In this document: one piece after another, positions 52,258 through 61,236 of the stretch
Numbering within the stretch: position 1 is the stretch's first letter
Layout: the number at the start of each line of letters is the position of its first letter
Source of the DNA: Algibacter pacificus
GTDB taxonomy: Bacteria; Bacteroidota; Bacteroidia; Flavobacteriales; Flavobacteriaceae
DNA length: 64,000 bases
Direction of reading: 5' to 3'
Assembly (NCBI RefSeq): GCF_008033385.1
Contig: NZ_VOGY01000005.1
Coordinates: forward strand, 1-64,000
The notes under the pieces: generated by a model
Databases searched by the model: none
What the model saw: only the letters and a program-made list of their open reading frames with translations
Told to the model about the DNA's origin: nothing
Position numbers and translations under genes: made by a program

Positions 52258-54849
52258 TTGAAAACATCGTTTAAAACTATATTATCTTTATTAATAGCCA
52301 CTATTTTAATAGTTAGCTGTTCGCGAAAAAAAGACAAATTTATTAGCCGGAATTTCCACGCAGTAACGGCGGAGTTCAATCCTATTTATAATGGTTATAA
52401 CGCTTTAGAAGACGGTAAAAGAAGTTTAAACGATAGTTATCAAGATAATTATTGGGATGTGTTGCCTATAGAGCGTATGCAAATTTCGGAAGAAGTCATG
52501 CTGCCCGGGCAATCTAAGAATGAAAATTTTTCGCGCGCTGAAGAAAAAGCTGTAAAAGCCATACAGAAACATAGTATGAATATTCAGGGTAAAGAGGTAA
52601 ATCCGCAAATGGACGAAGCTTATTTATTACTTGGTAAAGCCCGATATTTCGATGAACGTTTTGTGCCGGCGATAGAGGCTTTTAATTATATTCTTTATAA
52701 ATATCCGTTAAGCGACAAGATAAATCAGGCTAGAATTTGGCGAGAAAAAACGAATATTCGTTTGGATAATAATGAATTGGCTATTAAAAATTTAAAGCGC
52801 CTTTTAGAGCTAGAAGAATTAAAAGGGCAAGATTTAGCCGATGCCACATCCATGTTAGCTCAAGGGTATTTAAATATAAAAGCCGTAGATAGTGCTATTA
52901 CGCAATTAGAAATTGCATCTAATGAAACAAAGAATAATGATGAAAGAGGGCGGTATCGTTTTATTCAAGGGCAACTTTACAATGTATTAGGTATTAAAGA
53001 TAGTGCTAATTTTGCCTTCGATAAGGTTATTGAACTTAACCGAAGAACGCCTAGAATTTATATGATTAGCGCCTATCTCGAAAAATTTAAAAATTTCGAT
53101 TTTGAAAACGGGAATAAATTTGAAGCCATGGAGTTGCTTACCAAATTGGAGGAAAATCGTGAAAACCGGCCGTTTTTAGATAAAATTTATCATCAAATTG
53201 GAGATTTTCACTTAAATAATGGATCGGATTCTTTGGCTATTTCCTATTTTAATAAATCATTGCGCAGTGATTCTCAAGACAAGATTTTAAAATCTAAAAA
53301 CTACGAGATACTTGGGGATATGTTTTTCGATAATTCGGAATATGCTAAGGCAGGGGCTTATTTTGATAGTACAATGAGTAACTTGAAGTTAAATTCTAAA
53401 CCCTTCAGAATTATTAAACGTAAGCGTGATAATTTGGAAGATGTTATTTATTACGAAGCTATTGCGAAAAATAATGACAGTATTTTAAATTTGGTACGTT
53501 TGCCAAAAGCGGAACGATTACTTGTTTTTGAAAATTTTGTAAAAGCTCTTAAAATAGAGGAAGCAGCAGCAGAAAAAGAAGCTGCTAAATTAGAAAAAGG
53601 CGGTGCTAATGCGGGGCTAATTACTGTAAATAATGGATTTTCAGGTTCTGGCAATACTAAGGAATCACGAAATAGTTCCACGGGAGAAGCAGCATTGTTT
53701 TATTTTTATAATCCAACCACGGTAGCTTATGGTAAAAATGAATTTGCAAAAATTTGGGGGAATCGTGATTTGGAAGATAATTGGCGATGGTCTAGTAAGA
53801 GTACAACTATTTCAGGTGAATATAAAACCGATTCAACCAACGATTTATTAGCTTTAGCATCAGATGAGGAAAAATATGATCCACAGTTTTATATATCTAA
53901 AATTCCAACAGAACAAAAGGAAATAGATAGTATTTCAAAACAAAGAAACTATGCTTATTATCAATTAGGGTTAATTTATAAAGAGAAATTTAAAGAATAC
54001 GAGTTAGCGAAAGCTAAATTTCAGAATTTATTAGAAAGTAATCCAGAGGAGCGGTTAATTCTGCCATCGAAATATAATCTATACAAGATTTACGAACTTT
54101 TAGGTGAAAATGGAGAGGCTTCAATAGCAAAAACAGAGATTATAAAAAACTATCCAAAGTCTCGTTATGCTTCTATTTTAGAACACCCAGAATTAGTTTC
54201 AGATAAAGATGAAAATAGCCCTGAAAGTTTATATGAAGCGCTTTACGATTTACATGAAAATCAAAATTATGCCGAGGTTATTTCTAAAAGTGAAGATTAT
54301 ATAAAACGTTTTGATGGCGAACCTATTGTTGCCAAGTTGGAACTTTTAAAGGCTACGGCAAATGGGCGTTTATATGGTTTTGAAGCTTATAAAAAAGGAA
54401 TAAACCAATTAGCAATAACTTATGCAAATACAGACGAAGGCAAGCAGGCTCAAAAAATAGAATCCGAAATGCTTCCAAAGCTCGAAGATTCTACTTTTAT
54501 CGATGCTGTAGAAGGAGTAAAAATAAATTATAAAATTGTTTTTCAATTTAAAAATGCTGAAAAAACAAATATTCCTGAGTTTAAAACATCATTAGATTCT
54601 GTTTTAAAACATGTTAAATATTATCGGTTATCATCGTCGGTAGATGTATATAATCCTGAAACCACATTTGTTTTGGTGCATGGTTTAAAAAATGAAGTGG
54701 TCGCTGAAACATTTGAGCAATTATTAATTGATGAAGATAAAAACAAAATTGCTAAGCCGTTTTTTGTGATTTCGTCAGAGAATTATAGTATCATCCAAGT
54801 TCATAAAAATTTAGAAACTTATTTAGCTCTTAATAATCAAAAACTTTAA
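52258..54849 (+). CDS. sprE: SprE/PorW-family gliding/T9SS TPR lipoprotein
   Basis: The 863-residue lipoprotein (TTG start, lipobox IVSC at about Cys21) begins with the family pattern SRKKDKFISRNFHAVTAEFNPIYNGYNAL. It contains many tetratricopeptide repeats in two blocks (about 120-400 and 560-760). SprE in Flavobacterium and PorW in Porphyromonas are needed for the type IX secretion system and gliding, acting in the periplasm near the motor ring. No other T9SS gene is in the window. Bactofilin follows 6 bp later. Confidence 0.85.
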   Translation: MKTSFKTILSLLIATILIVSCSRKKDKFISRNFHAVTAEFNPIYNGYNALEDGKRSLNDSYQDNYWDVLPIERMQISEEVMLPGQSKNENFSRAEEKAVKAIQKHSMNIQGKEVNPQMDEAYLLLGKARYFDERFVPAIEAFNYILYKYPLSDKINQARIWREKTNIRLDNNELAIKNLKRLLELEELKGQDLADATSMLAQGYLNIKAVDSAITQLEIASNETKNNDERGRYRFIQGQLYNVLGIKDSANFAFDKVIELNRRTPRIYMISAYLEKFKNFDFENGNKFEAMELLTKLEENRENRPFLDKIYHQIGDFHLNNGSDSLAISYFNKSLRSDSQDKILKSKNYEILGDMFFDNSEYAKAGAYFDSTMSNLKLNSKPFRIIKRKRDNLEDVIYYEAIAKNNDSILNLVRLPKAERLLVFENFVKALKIEEAAAEKEAAKLEKGGANAGLITVNNGFSGSGNTKESRNSSTGEAALFYFYNPTTVAYGKNEFAKIWGNRDLEDNWRWSSKSTTISGEYKTDSTNDLLALASDEEKYDPQFYISKIPTEQKEIDSISKQRNYAYYQLGLIYKEKFKEYELAKAKFQNLLESNPEERLILPSKYNLYKIYELLGENGEASIAKTEIIKNYPKSRYASILEHPELVSDKDENSPESLYEALYDLHENQNYAEVISKSEDYIKRFDGEPIVAKLELLKATANGRLYGFEAYKKGINQLAITYANTDEGKQAQKIESEMLPKLEDSTFIDAVEGVKINYKIVFQFKNAEKTNIPEFKTSLDSVLKHVKYYRLSSSVDVYNPETTFVLVHGLKNEVVAETFEQLLIDEDKNKIAKPFFVISSENYSIIQVHKNLETYLALNNQKL

Positions 54850-54855
54850 ACGTTC

Positions 54856-55269
54856 ATGTTTTCAGATAGTAAAAAAAATAAACAAATGGCAGAAGTAACT
54901 TCCAGTCAAAACATAATAGCCAAAGGAACAAAAATTGTTGGCGACTTAGTGAGTGAGGGTGATTTTAGAATTGATGGAGCCGTAAACGGTAGTATTAAAA
55001 CTAGAGGTAAAGTTGTGGTGGGTAAGTCGGGCTCTATAACAGGGGTTTTAGAAGGTACCGATGCTTATTTTGAAGGTTTTTTTTCAGGTAAACTTGCGTT
55101 GTCTGGAACATTAACTTTAAAATCAACAGCTGTTATAGAAGGCGAAGTGGAGATTGGTAAATTAGCTGTTGAGCCTGGTGCAACTTTTAATGTATCGTGT
55201 GCCATGCAAGGATATAAAAAAGAATTACAACATGCTGGACAACAAAAAACAGCCAAAAAAACAGCTTAA
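54856..55269 (+). CDS. Bactofilin (polymer-forming cytoskeletal protein)
   Basis: The 137-residue protein has the DUF583/bactofilin beta-helix: NIIAKGTKIVGDLVSEGDFRIDG, then repeated G-x-(V/I)-x-G turns to about residue 115, flanked by short disordered ends. Bactofilins self-assemble into nucleotide-free filaments and position envelope machinery. It is co-oriented with sprE (6 bp) and overlaps the start of atpZ by 38 bp, so all may be co-transcribed. Confidence 0.92.
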   Translation: MFSDSKKNKQMAEVTSSQNIIAKGTKIVGDLVSEGDFRIDGAVNGSIKTRGKVVVGKSGSITGVLEGTDAYFEGFFSGKLALSGTLTLKSTAVIEGEVEIGKLAVEPGATFNVSCAMQGYKKELQHAGQQKTAKKTA

Positions 55270-55471
55270 TCCATTTATTAGGTTTTCATCCATTGCACTA
55301 CAAATGGGGGTAACAATTTATTTAGGAAGTAAATTGGGCGAATGGCTCGATGTAAAATTTAATAACACCAACCAACTCTATTACAAAACAGTTACTTTAA
55401 TAGCCGTTTTTATTGCTATGTATGCTGTTATTAAACAAGTAACCAAAACAAAAACAAACTTTAATGATTAA
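55232..55471 (+). CDS. AtpZ/AtpI family protein
   Basis: The 79-residue membrane protein starts at ATG 55232 (MLDNKKQPKKQLNPFIRFSS), inside the last codons of the bactofilin gene. It has two TM helices (about 17-33 and 47-65) separated by KLGEWLDVKFN, the typical AtpZ/AtpI pattern. These proteins assist assembly of the Fo ring or Mg/Ca uptake. A longer frame from 55169 lacks family similarity. It overlaps the next gene by 8 bp. Confidence 0.85.
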   Translation: MLDNKKQPKKQLNPFIRFSSIALQMGVTIYLGSKLGEWLDVKFNNTNQLYYKTVTLIAVFIAMYAVIKQVTKTKTNFND

Positions 55472-55835
55472 GCGTATTTCAATTGTATCTTTTATTCTTT
55501 TAGTTTTATTTTTAATAGCGTACAATCTTCAAAACTATTTAACAACCAAAACGCTTTCGTTCTCACTGCTCTCTATATATCTTTTTCATACAGTGGCTGC
55601 AATGTTGGTTTATGTTATTGTGGAAATAGTTGCAGAAAAACTCCCCAACCAGGCCGGTTATGCCTATTTAACTTTAATGTTTTTTAAAATTGGCGCTTTT
55701 GTTTTAATTTTTCAATCGTCGGTTTTTGTTAATGATAATTTATCCCAAATGGAACGTATTGGGTTAGTAATTCCCTTAGTTCTGTTTTTAATCGTCGAAG
55801 CGATAGTGGTTTCAAAGCTCTTAAATAGTAAGTAA
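55464..55835 (+). CDS. Four-TM protein at the AtpI position (DUF6168-like)
   Basis: The 123-residue protein has four TM helices (about 5-23, 35-57, 67-85, 98-117) and overlaps atpZ. Its size, topology and location just before atpB match the AtpI/UncI-type Fo assembly protein, though sequence similarity to AtpI is weak; I recall such sequences as DUF6168. The function is inferred from the operon. Confidence 0.7.
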   Translation: MIKRISIVSFILLVLFLIAYNLQNYLTTKTLSFSLLSIYLFHTVAAMLVYVIVEIVAEKLPNQAGYAYLTLMFFKIGAFVLIFQSSVFVNDNLSQMERIGLVIPLVLFLIVEAIVVSKLLNSK

Positions 55836-55900
55836 TTACTAACTTTTTAAGAATTCTTTAAGAATTTTCTATTCTTAGGAAATCTAATTAAAAAAAAGGC

Positions 55901-55930
55901 TTTGCTTTTTTAAATTATTACTTACATTTG
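55901..55930 (+). promoter_or_regulatory. Promoter of the atpBEFHAG operon
   Basis: TTTG (55901-55904), 18 nt, TACATTTG (55923-55930), a near-ideal Bacteroidota promoter with a leader of about 35 nt. The ATP synthase genes can therefore be transcribed separately from sprE, bactofilin and atpZ. Confidence 0.65.
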
Positions 55931-55971
55931 CACAAAATTTACAGAGCATAAATTTATTAGTTAGAAAAAGT

Positions 55972-57087
55972 ATGGTGGTGGTAAAAAAATCTATCAATTT
56001 TATAGCAGTTTTAGTTTTAGCGTTGTTTTCTATGTTTTCTTATGGAGATGAAATACAACATAAACCAGGAAACAAAGTAGATACAGCAGAAGAAATTAAT
56101 GACTATATTGCACATCACTTAAAGGATTCGCACGATTTTCATTTCTACACACACAACGAATCGGGAACACATTATAGTTTTCCTTTGCCTGTAATTGTTT
56201 GGACTAGTAATGGTTTAAAAACATTTATGTCTTCGGAATTTCATCATGATGATGCCGGAAAGGTGATAGTTGAAAAAGGAGATGTTAAATTAGTAAAACT
56301 TCACAGTAAAATATACGAATTAGAAAGTGGTGCTTCAACAATTAATTTTGATGAACATCACCACGCAACCAACGCTCATAAGGTTTTAGATTTTTCTATA
56401 ACAAAATCTGTTTTTGGAATGTTATTGGCTGGTATCTTAATGCTGCTTGGTTTTGGTGCTTTAGCAAGAGGTTATAAAAAAGGAAAAATGATTCCAAAAG
56501 GGTTTTCTAGAGTATTAGAACCTTTAGTAATCTACGTTCGGGACGAAATTGCAAAACCAAATATTGGAGAGAAAAAGTACCGTAAATTTATGGGCTTCTT
56601 ATTAACGGTATTCTTCTTTATCTGGATTTTAAACTTATTAGGTTTAACACCTCTAGGTTTTAACGTAACAGGGCAAATTGCTGTAACAGCATGTTTAGCT
56701 ATATTTACAGTAGTAATTTATATGTTTAGTGGTTCTAAAGATTTTTGGGCACACACATTATGGATGCCGGGAGTACCTTATATATTACGCCCAATATTAG
56801 CTGTTATAGAGCTTGTAGGTTTTGTGGTTATCAAGCCATTCTCATTATTAATACGTTTATTTGCAAACATTACAGCAGGTCATTTTGTTGTAATGAGTTT
56901 AATTGCTTTAGCCATTACATTAAAAGTATCTTTTGGGCCTGTGGTTTCTACAGGGATGTCACTTGTATTATCTTTGTTTATAATGGTAATAGAGATATTA
57001 GTAGCCTTTTTACAAGCATTTATTTTTACGATGTTATCATCGTTATTTATTGGTATGGCCGTTGAAGAACACGACGATCACCACTAG
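55972..57087 (+). CDS. atpB: ATP synthase Fo subunit a
   Basis: Subunit a forms the proton half-channels. The 371-residue protein has a signal-like N-terminus, an extracytoplasmic extension of about 120 residues rich in histidine (HHLKDSHDFHFYTHNESGTHYSF, FHHDDAGK, DEHHHATNAHK), then the conserved membrane part. The membrane part includes KPFSLLIRLFANITAGHFVV, whose Arg faces the c-ring Glu, and FLQAFIFTML. It ends EEHDDHH. The N-terminal extension is usual in Bacteroidota. The His richness is notable. Confidence 0.96.
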   Translation: MVVVKKSINFIAVLVLALFSMFSYGDEIQHKPGNKVDTAEEINDYIAHHLKDSHDFHFYTHNESGTHYSFPLPVIVWTSNGLKTFMSSEFHHDDAGKVIVEKGDVKLVKLHSKIYELESGASTINFDEHHHATNAHKVLDFSITKSVFGMLLAGILMLLGFGALARGYKKGKMIPKGFSRVLEPLVIYVRDEIAKPNIGEKKYRKFMGFLLTVFFFIWILNLLGLTPLGFNVTGQIAVTACLAIFTVVIYMFSGSKDFWAHTLWMPGVPYILRPILAVIELVGFVVIKPFSLLIRLFANITAGHFVVMSLIALAITLKVSFGPVVSTGMSLVLSLFIMVIEILVAFLQAFIFTMLSSLFIGMAVEEHDDHH

Positions 57088-57115
57088 TAAATAAAAAAGT
57101 ATGATTTCAACGTGA

Positions 57116-57358
<243 letters not shown>

Positions 57359-57381
57359 GAATTTCCTAAAAAACAAAAAAG

Positions 57382-57422
57382 AACAGATTCCTGTAACGGT
57401 TGGTTACAGGGCCTGTTTTTTA
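57382..57422 (+). terminator. Intercistronic hairpin between atpE and atpF
   Basis: CCTGTAAC (57390-57397) and GTTACAGG (57403-57410) form a perfect 8-bp stem, extended by AACAG/CTGTT outside a small internal loop and followed by six Ts. It looks like an intrinsic terminator inside the operon. It would let atpE be made in excess by partial termination or by protecting its 3' end. Confidence 0.75.
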
Positions 57423-57462
57423 AATTAAACAAAAACAAATAACAACTAATTTATAGTTTTAC

Positions 57463-57963
57463 ATGGATCAGTTATTACATGATTTTTCGCCAGGCTTATT
57501 TTTTATGCAAGCCATTATTTTATTAATATTAATTGTATTAATGAGAAAATTTGCTTGGAAACCAATTTTAGACTCTTTACAAACAAGAGAAGATGGTATT
57601 CAAAACGCATTAGATGCTGCCGAAAAAGCAAAATTAGAAATGCAAAACCTTCAAGCTGATAACCAAAAGTTATTACAAGAAGCTAGAGCAGAACGCGAAG
57701 ACATGCTTAAAGAAGCACGCGAGATGAAAAACAAAATGATTGAAGACGCTAAATCTGAAGCAGAAGGTCAAGCTAACAAAATGATAGCTCAAGCACAAGC
57801 TGCTATTGAAGGTGAAAAGAAAGCCGCTTTGGCCGAACTTAAAAATCAGGTTGCGGGCATTTCTTTAGAAATTGCCGAAAAAGTAATGCGTACAGAATTA
57901 TCTAACAAAGACAAGCAATTACAATTGGTTGAAACGATGTTAGCTGAAAAATCTTTAAACTAA
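57463..57963 (+). CDS. atpF: ATP synthase Fo subunit b
   Basis: The 166-residue stator subunit has one N-terminal TM helix (about 10-28, LFFMQAIILLILIVLMRKFAW). A long charged alpha-helix follows (KPILDSLQTREDGIQNALDAAEKAKLEMQNLQADNQ), which forms the peripheral stalk dimer, and the C-terminal part binds subunit delta. Length and order are normal. atpH starts 6 bp after the stop. Confidence 0.95.
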   Translation: MDQLLHDFSPGLFFMQAIILLILIVLMRKFAWKPILDSLQTREDGIQNALDAAEKAKLEMQNLQADNQKLLQEARAEREDMLKEAREMKNKMIEDAKSEAEGQANKMIAQAQAAIEGEKKAALAELKNQVAGISLEIAEKVMRTELSNKDKQLQLVETMLAEKSLN

Positions 57964-57969
57964 GTTATA

Positions 57970-58506
57970 ATGGCGGGAGCAAGAGCAGCAATACGTTACG
58001 CAAAAGCATTATTAAGTTTAGCATCAGATCAAAATACAGCAGATATTGTTGGTAATGATATGAAGTTAATCGCTAATACTTTGGCTACAAGTAAAGATTT
58101 AAGCGAAGCACTTCAAAGCCCTGTAATTCCTTCTTCAATTAAAAAATCAACTTTGTTAGAGGTTTTTAAAAACTCTAATGTATTAACTAATAACTTAATT
58201 GATACCTTAATCGCTAATAATAGAATTAATATTTTAGGTGAGGTAGCTGTAAAGTATAATCAATTGTTAGATAATTCGAAAGGGGTTGAAATGGCAACAG
58301 TTACTACAGCAGTAGAACTAACATCAGCATTAAAGGAAATTGTTTTAGCAAAAGCTAAAACACTTACAGGAAAGAATATTGAAGTAAAAAATATTATAGA
58401 TGAAAGCATTTTAGGTGGTTTCATTTTACGAATTGGTGATATGCAGTATAACGCAAGTGTTGCAAATCAGTTAAATAAATTAAAACAAGAATTTACATTA
58501 AACTAA
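57970..58506 (+). CDS. atpH: ATP synthase F1 subunit delta
   Basis: The 178-residue protein (OSCP family) joins the peripheral stalk to the F1 head. It has the N-terminal helical domain (RAAIRYAKALLSLASDQN) and the C-terminal motif ESILGGFILRIGDMQYNASVANQLNKLK. It is directly followed by a REP-like palindrome and then atpA. Confidence 0.94.
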   Translation: MAGARAAIRYAKALLSLASDQNTADIVGNDMKLIANTLATSKDLSEALQSPVIPSSIKKSTLLEVFKNSNVLTNNLIDTLIANNRINILGEVAVKYNQLLDNSKGVEMATVTTAVELTSALKEIVLAKAKTLTGKNIEVKNIIDESILGGFILRIGDMQYNASVANQLNKLKQEFTLN

Positions 58507-58510
58507 GACT

Positions 58511-58533
58511 TGCCCTGAGCTTGTCGAAGGGTC
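58511..58533. repeat. REP-like palindrome between atpH and atpA
   Basis: CCCTGAGCTTGTCGAAGGG (58513-58531) belongs to a widespread bacterial extragenic palindrome type, with CCCT/AGGG arms and a GAGCTTGTCGA core. It lies 4 nt after the atpH stop in a 42-bp gap. It is GC-rich compared with its surroundings. Confidence 0.7.
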
Positions 58534-58548
58534 TAAATATTTAAAAAG

Positions 58549-60129
58549 ATGGCAGAAGTAAATCCAGCTGAAATATCAGCAATCTTAAAAAAACAACTTT
58601 CAGGTTTTGAAGCAAGTGCTTCATTAGATGAGGTAGGAACTGTATTAACTGTAGGTGATGGTATTGTACGTGCTTACGGTTTGGCTAACGCACAATATGG
58701 TGAGTTAGTAGAATTCGAAGGCGGTTTAGAAGGTATTGTACTTAACCTTGAGGAAGATAATGTTGGTATTGTATTATTAGGTGGTTCATCTGGGGTAAAA
58801 GAAGGATCGACAGTAAAACGTACAAAACGCATCGCTTCAATTAAAGTAGGAGAGGGCATTGTAGGTCGTGTTGTTGATACCTTAGGAAACCCAATCGATG
58901 GAAAAGGACCTATTACTGGAGATACTTACGAGATGCCACTAGAGCGTAAAGCACCGGGTGTTGTTTTTCGTGAGCCCGTAACAGAGCCATTACAAACAGG
59001 TATCAAATCTATTGATGCTATGATTCCTGTAGGACGTGGACAACGTGAGTTGGTTATTGGTGACCGTCAAACAGGTAAAACAACCGTTTGTATTGACACC
59101 ATTTTAAATCAAAAAGAATTTTACGATGCAGGTGAACCTGTATATTGTATATATGTTGCTGTAGGGCAAAAAGCATCTACTGTTGCAAACATTGCTAAAG
59201 TGTTGGAAGAAAAAGGAGCCTTAGCTTATACTACAATAGTAGCGGCAAATGCCTCCGATCCAGCTCCAATGCAAGTATATGCCCCAATGGCAGGTGCTGC
59301 TATCGGAGAGTATTTTAGAGATACTGGCCGTCCAGCATTAATTATTTACGACGATTTATCTAAACAAGCCGTAGCCTACCGTGAGGTATCTTTATTATTA
59401 CGTCGTCCACCAGGACGTGAAGCTTATCCTGGAGATGTTTTCTACTTACACTCTAGATTATTAGAGCGTTCTGCAAAAGTCATTAATAATGATGATATTG
59501 CTAAGGATATGAACGATTTACCAGATGCTTTAAAGCCATTGGTAAAAGGTGGAGGTTCTTTAACAGCTTTACCAATTATTGAAACACAAGCAGGCGATGT
59601 TTCAGCATATATTCCAACCAATGTAATTTCAATTACAGACGGTCAAATTTTCTTGGATGGCGATTTGTTTAACTCTGGGGTTCGTCCAGCAATTAACGTA
59701 GGTATTTCTGTATCTCGTGTTGGAGGTAACGCACAGATTAAATCAATGAAAAAAGTATCAGGTACCTTAAAATTAGATCAAGCACAATTCCGTGAATTAG
59801 AAGCTTTCGCTAAGTTTGGATCAGATTTGGACGCGGTTACTTTAAATGTAATTGAAAAGGGTAAACGTAATGTGGAGATTTTAAAACAAGCTCAGAACGA
59901 TCCTTTTACTGTTGAAGATCAAGTTGCAATTATTTATGCAGGATCTAAAAACTTATTAAAAGATGTTCCTGTAAATAAAATAAAGGAATTTGAAAGAGAT
60001 TTTATTGAGTTCTTAAATGCTAAACATAGAGGTGCTTTAGATACTTTAAAATCTGGAAAATTAACAGATGAGGTGACCGATACATTAACAGCAGTATGTA
60101 AGGAGCTTTCAGCTAAATATAACGCATAA
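58549..60129 (+). CDS. atpA: ATP synthase F1 subunit alpha
   Basis: The 526-residue regulatory nucleotide-binding subunit of F1 has P-loop GDRQTGKT, the signature [22 protein letters not shown] and [33 protein letters not shown]. The N-terminal beta-barrel domain is intact. The partner beta subunit (atpD) is not in the window. In Bacteroidota atpD and atpC are usually a separate unit. Confidence 0.98.
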   Translation: MAEVNPAEISAILKKQLSGFEASASLDEVGTVLTVGDGIVRAYGLANAQYGELVEFEGGLEGIVLNLEEDNVGIVLLGGSSGVKEGSTVKRTKRIASIKVGEGIVGRVVDTLGNPIDGKGPITGDTYEMPLERKAPGVVFREPVTEPLQTGIKSIDAMIPVGRGQRELVIGDRQTGKTTVCIDTILNQKEFYDAGEPVYCIYVAVGQKASTVANIAKVLEEKGALAYTTIVAANASDPAPMQVYAPMAGAAIGEYFRDTGRPALIIYDDLSKQAVAYREVSLLLRRPPGREAYPGDVFYLHSRLLERSAKVINNDDIAKDMNDLPDALKPLVKGGGSLTALPIIETQAGDVSAYIPTNVISITDGQIFLDGDLFNSGVRPAINVGISVSRVGGNAQIKSMKKVSGTLKLDQAQFRELEAFAKFGSDLDAVTLNVIEKGKRNVEILKQAQNDPFTVEDQVAIIYAGSKNLLKDVPVNKIKEFERDFIEFLNAKHRGALDTLKSGKLTDEVTDTLTAVCKELSAKYNA

Positions 60130-60138
60130 ATTAGTTTT

Positions 60139-60173
60139 AAGTTATGAGTTAGATCTTTAACTCATAGCTTTTT
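60139..60173 (+). terminator. Intercistronic hairpin between atpA and atpG
   Basis: AAGTTATGAGTTA (60139-60151) pairs with TAACTCATAGCTT (60158-60170) over 13 positions including one G-U pair, followed by Ts. It is a strong terminator-like structure within the operon. Confidence 0.65.
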
Positions 60174-60196
60174 AAACTTTAATTATATCATTAACG

Positions 60197-60222
60197 TCAC
60201 TCTGAGGGCAATCGCAGAGTCT
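60197..60222. repeat. REP-like palindrome between atpA and atpG
   Basis: ACTCTG (60199-60204) and CAGAGT (60215-60220) flank AGGGCAATCG. The sequence GTCACTCTGAGGGCAATCG resembles the REP before atpA (shared CTGAG...TCG...AG pattern). It lies 15 bp before the atpG start. Confidence 0.6.
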
Positions 60223-60236
60223 TTATAAAATAAAGA

Positions 60237-61097
60237 ATGGCTAATCTTAAAGAAATACGTAACAGAATATCATCAGTATCTTCAACGATGCAAATTACCA
60301 GTGCCATGAAAATGGTATCGGCGGCAAAGTTAAAAAAGGCACAAGATGCTATTACAGCAATGCGTCCTTATTCAGATAAGTTAACCGAGCTTTTACAAAG
60401 TTTGAGTGCCACTTTAGATGCTGATTCTGGAAGCGCATATGCCACGCAACGTGAAGTGAACAAAGTGTTAATTGTAACCATAACCTCTAATAGAGGTTTG
60501 GCAGGTGCTTTTAATTCTAACATTATTAAAGAAGTGTCTAAATTATCCTCTGAAACTTATGCCGATATGGAGGTGTCTTATCTTACTATAGGAAAAAAGG
60601 GGAATGATGCTTTTGCTAAAACAAATAAGGTTATCGATAATAAAAGTGATATTTTTGATGACTTAACTTTTGATAATGTTGCGGAAATTGCAGAGATTTT
60701 AATGACGAAATTTATTGCTGCTGAATTTGATAAAATTGATATTGTTTATAATAAATTCAAAAATGCAGCAACGCAAATTGTAACCAAAGAGCAATTTTTA
60801 CCAATTGTACCTGTGGAAGGTGCTGCTGTTAATAACTCTGATTATGTTTTCGAACCATCGAAATTAGAAATTATCGAAGAGTTAATTCCTAAGTCTTTAA
60901 AAACACAATTATACAAAGGTATACGCGATTCTTTTGCAAGTGAACATGGAGCTCGTATGACGGCTATGCACAAAGCAACTGATAACGCAACTGAATTAAG
61001 AGATCAGCTTAAATTAACTTATAATAAAGCACGTCAGGCAGCTATTACCAACGAGATTTTAGAAATTGTTGGTGGTGCAGAAGCATTAAATAATTAA
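60237..61097 (+). CDS. atpG: ATP synthase F1 subunit gamma
   Basis: The 286-residue central rotor subunit has the family N-terminus (MANLKEIRNRISSVSSTMQITSAMKMVSAAKLKKAQDA), SNRGLAGAFNSNI and the C-terminal signature EHGARMTAMHKATDNATELRDQL-KLTYNKARQAAITNEILEIVGGAEAL. It ends the operon; atpD/atpC are absent here. Confidence 0.97.
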   Translation: MANLKEIRNRISSVSSTMQITSAMKMVSAAKLKKAQDAITAMRPYSDKLTELLQSLSATLDADSGSAYATQREVNKVLIVTITSNRGLAGAFNSNIIKEVSKLSSETYADMEVSYLTIGKKGNDAFAKTNKVIDNKSDIFDDLTFDNVAEIAEILMTKFIAAEFDKIDIVYNKFKNAATQIVTKEQFLPIVPVEGAAVNNSDYVFEPSKLEIIEELIPKSLKTQLYKGIRDSFASEHGARMTAMHKATDNATELRDQLKLTYNKARQAAITNEILEIVGGAEALNN

Positions 61098-61150
61098 ATT
61101 TATAAATGAAGAGGTGGCTAATTAAAATTTAGTATACTTAGAATATATTT

Positions 61151-61192
61151 AAAATCCCTTTGAGTAATTATACTTAAAGGGATTTTATTTTT
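61151..61192 (+). terminator. Terminator of the atp operon
   Basis: AAAATCCCTTT (61151-61161) and AAAGGGATTTT (61176-61186) form an 11-bp stem, with AGT/ACT inside, followed by TATTTTT. It may also work for the convergent NUDIX regulator gene. Confidence 0.85.
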
Positions 61193-61236
61193 AAAGAGGA
61201 TTTTAGTCTTCCAAAAATGAAGTGTTTTACGTTAGT

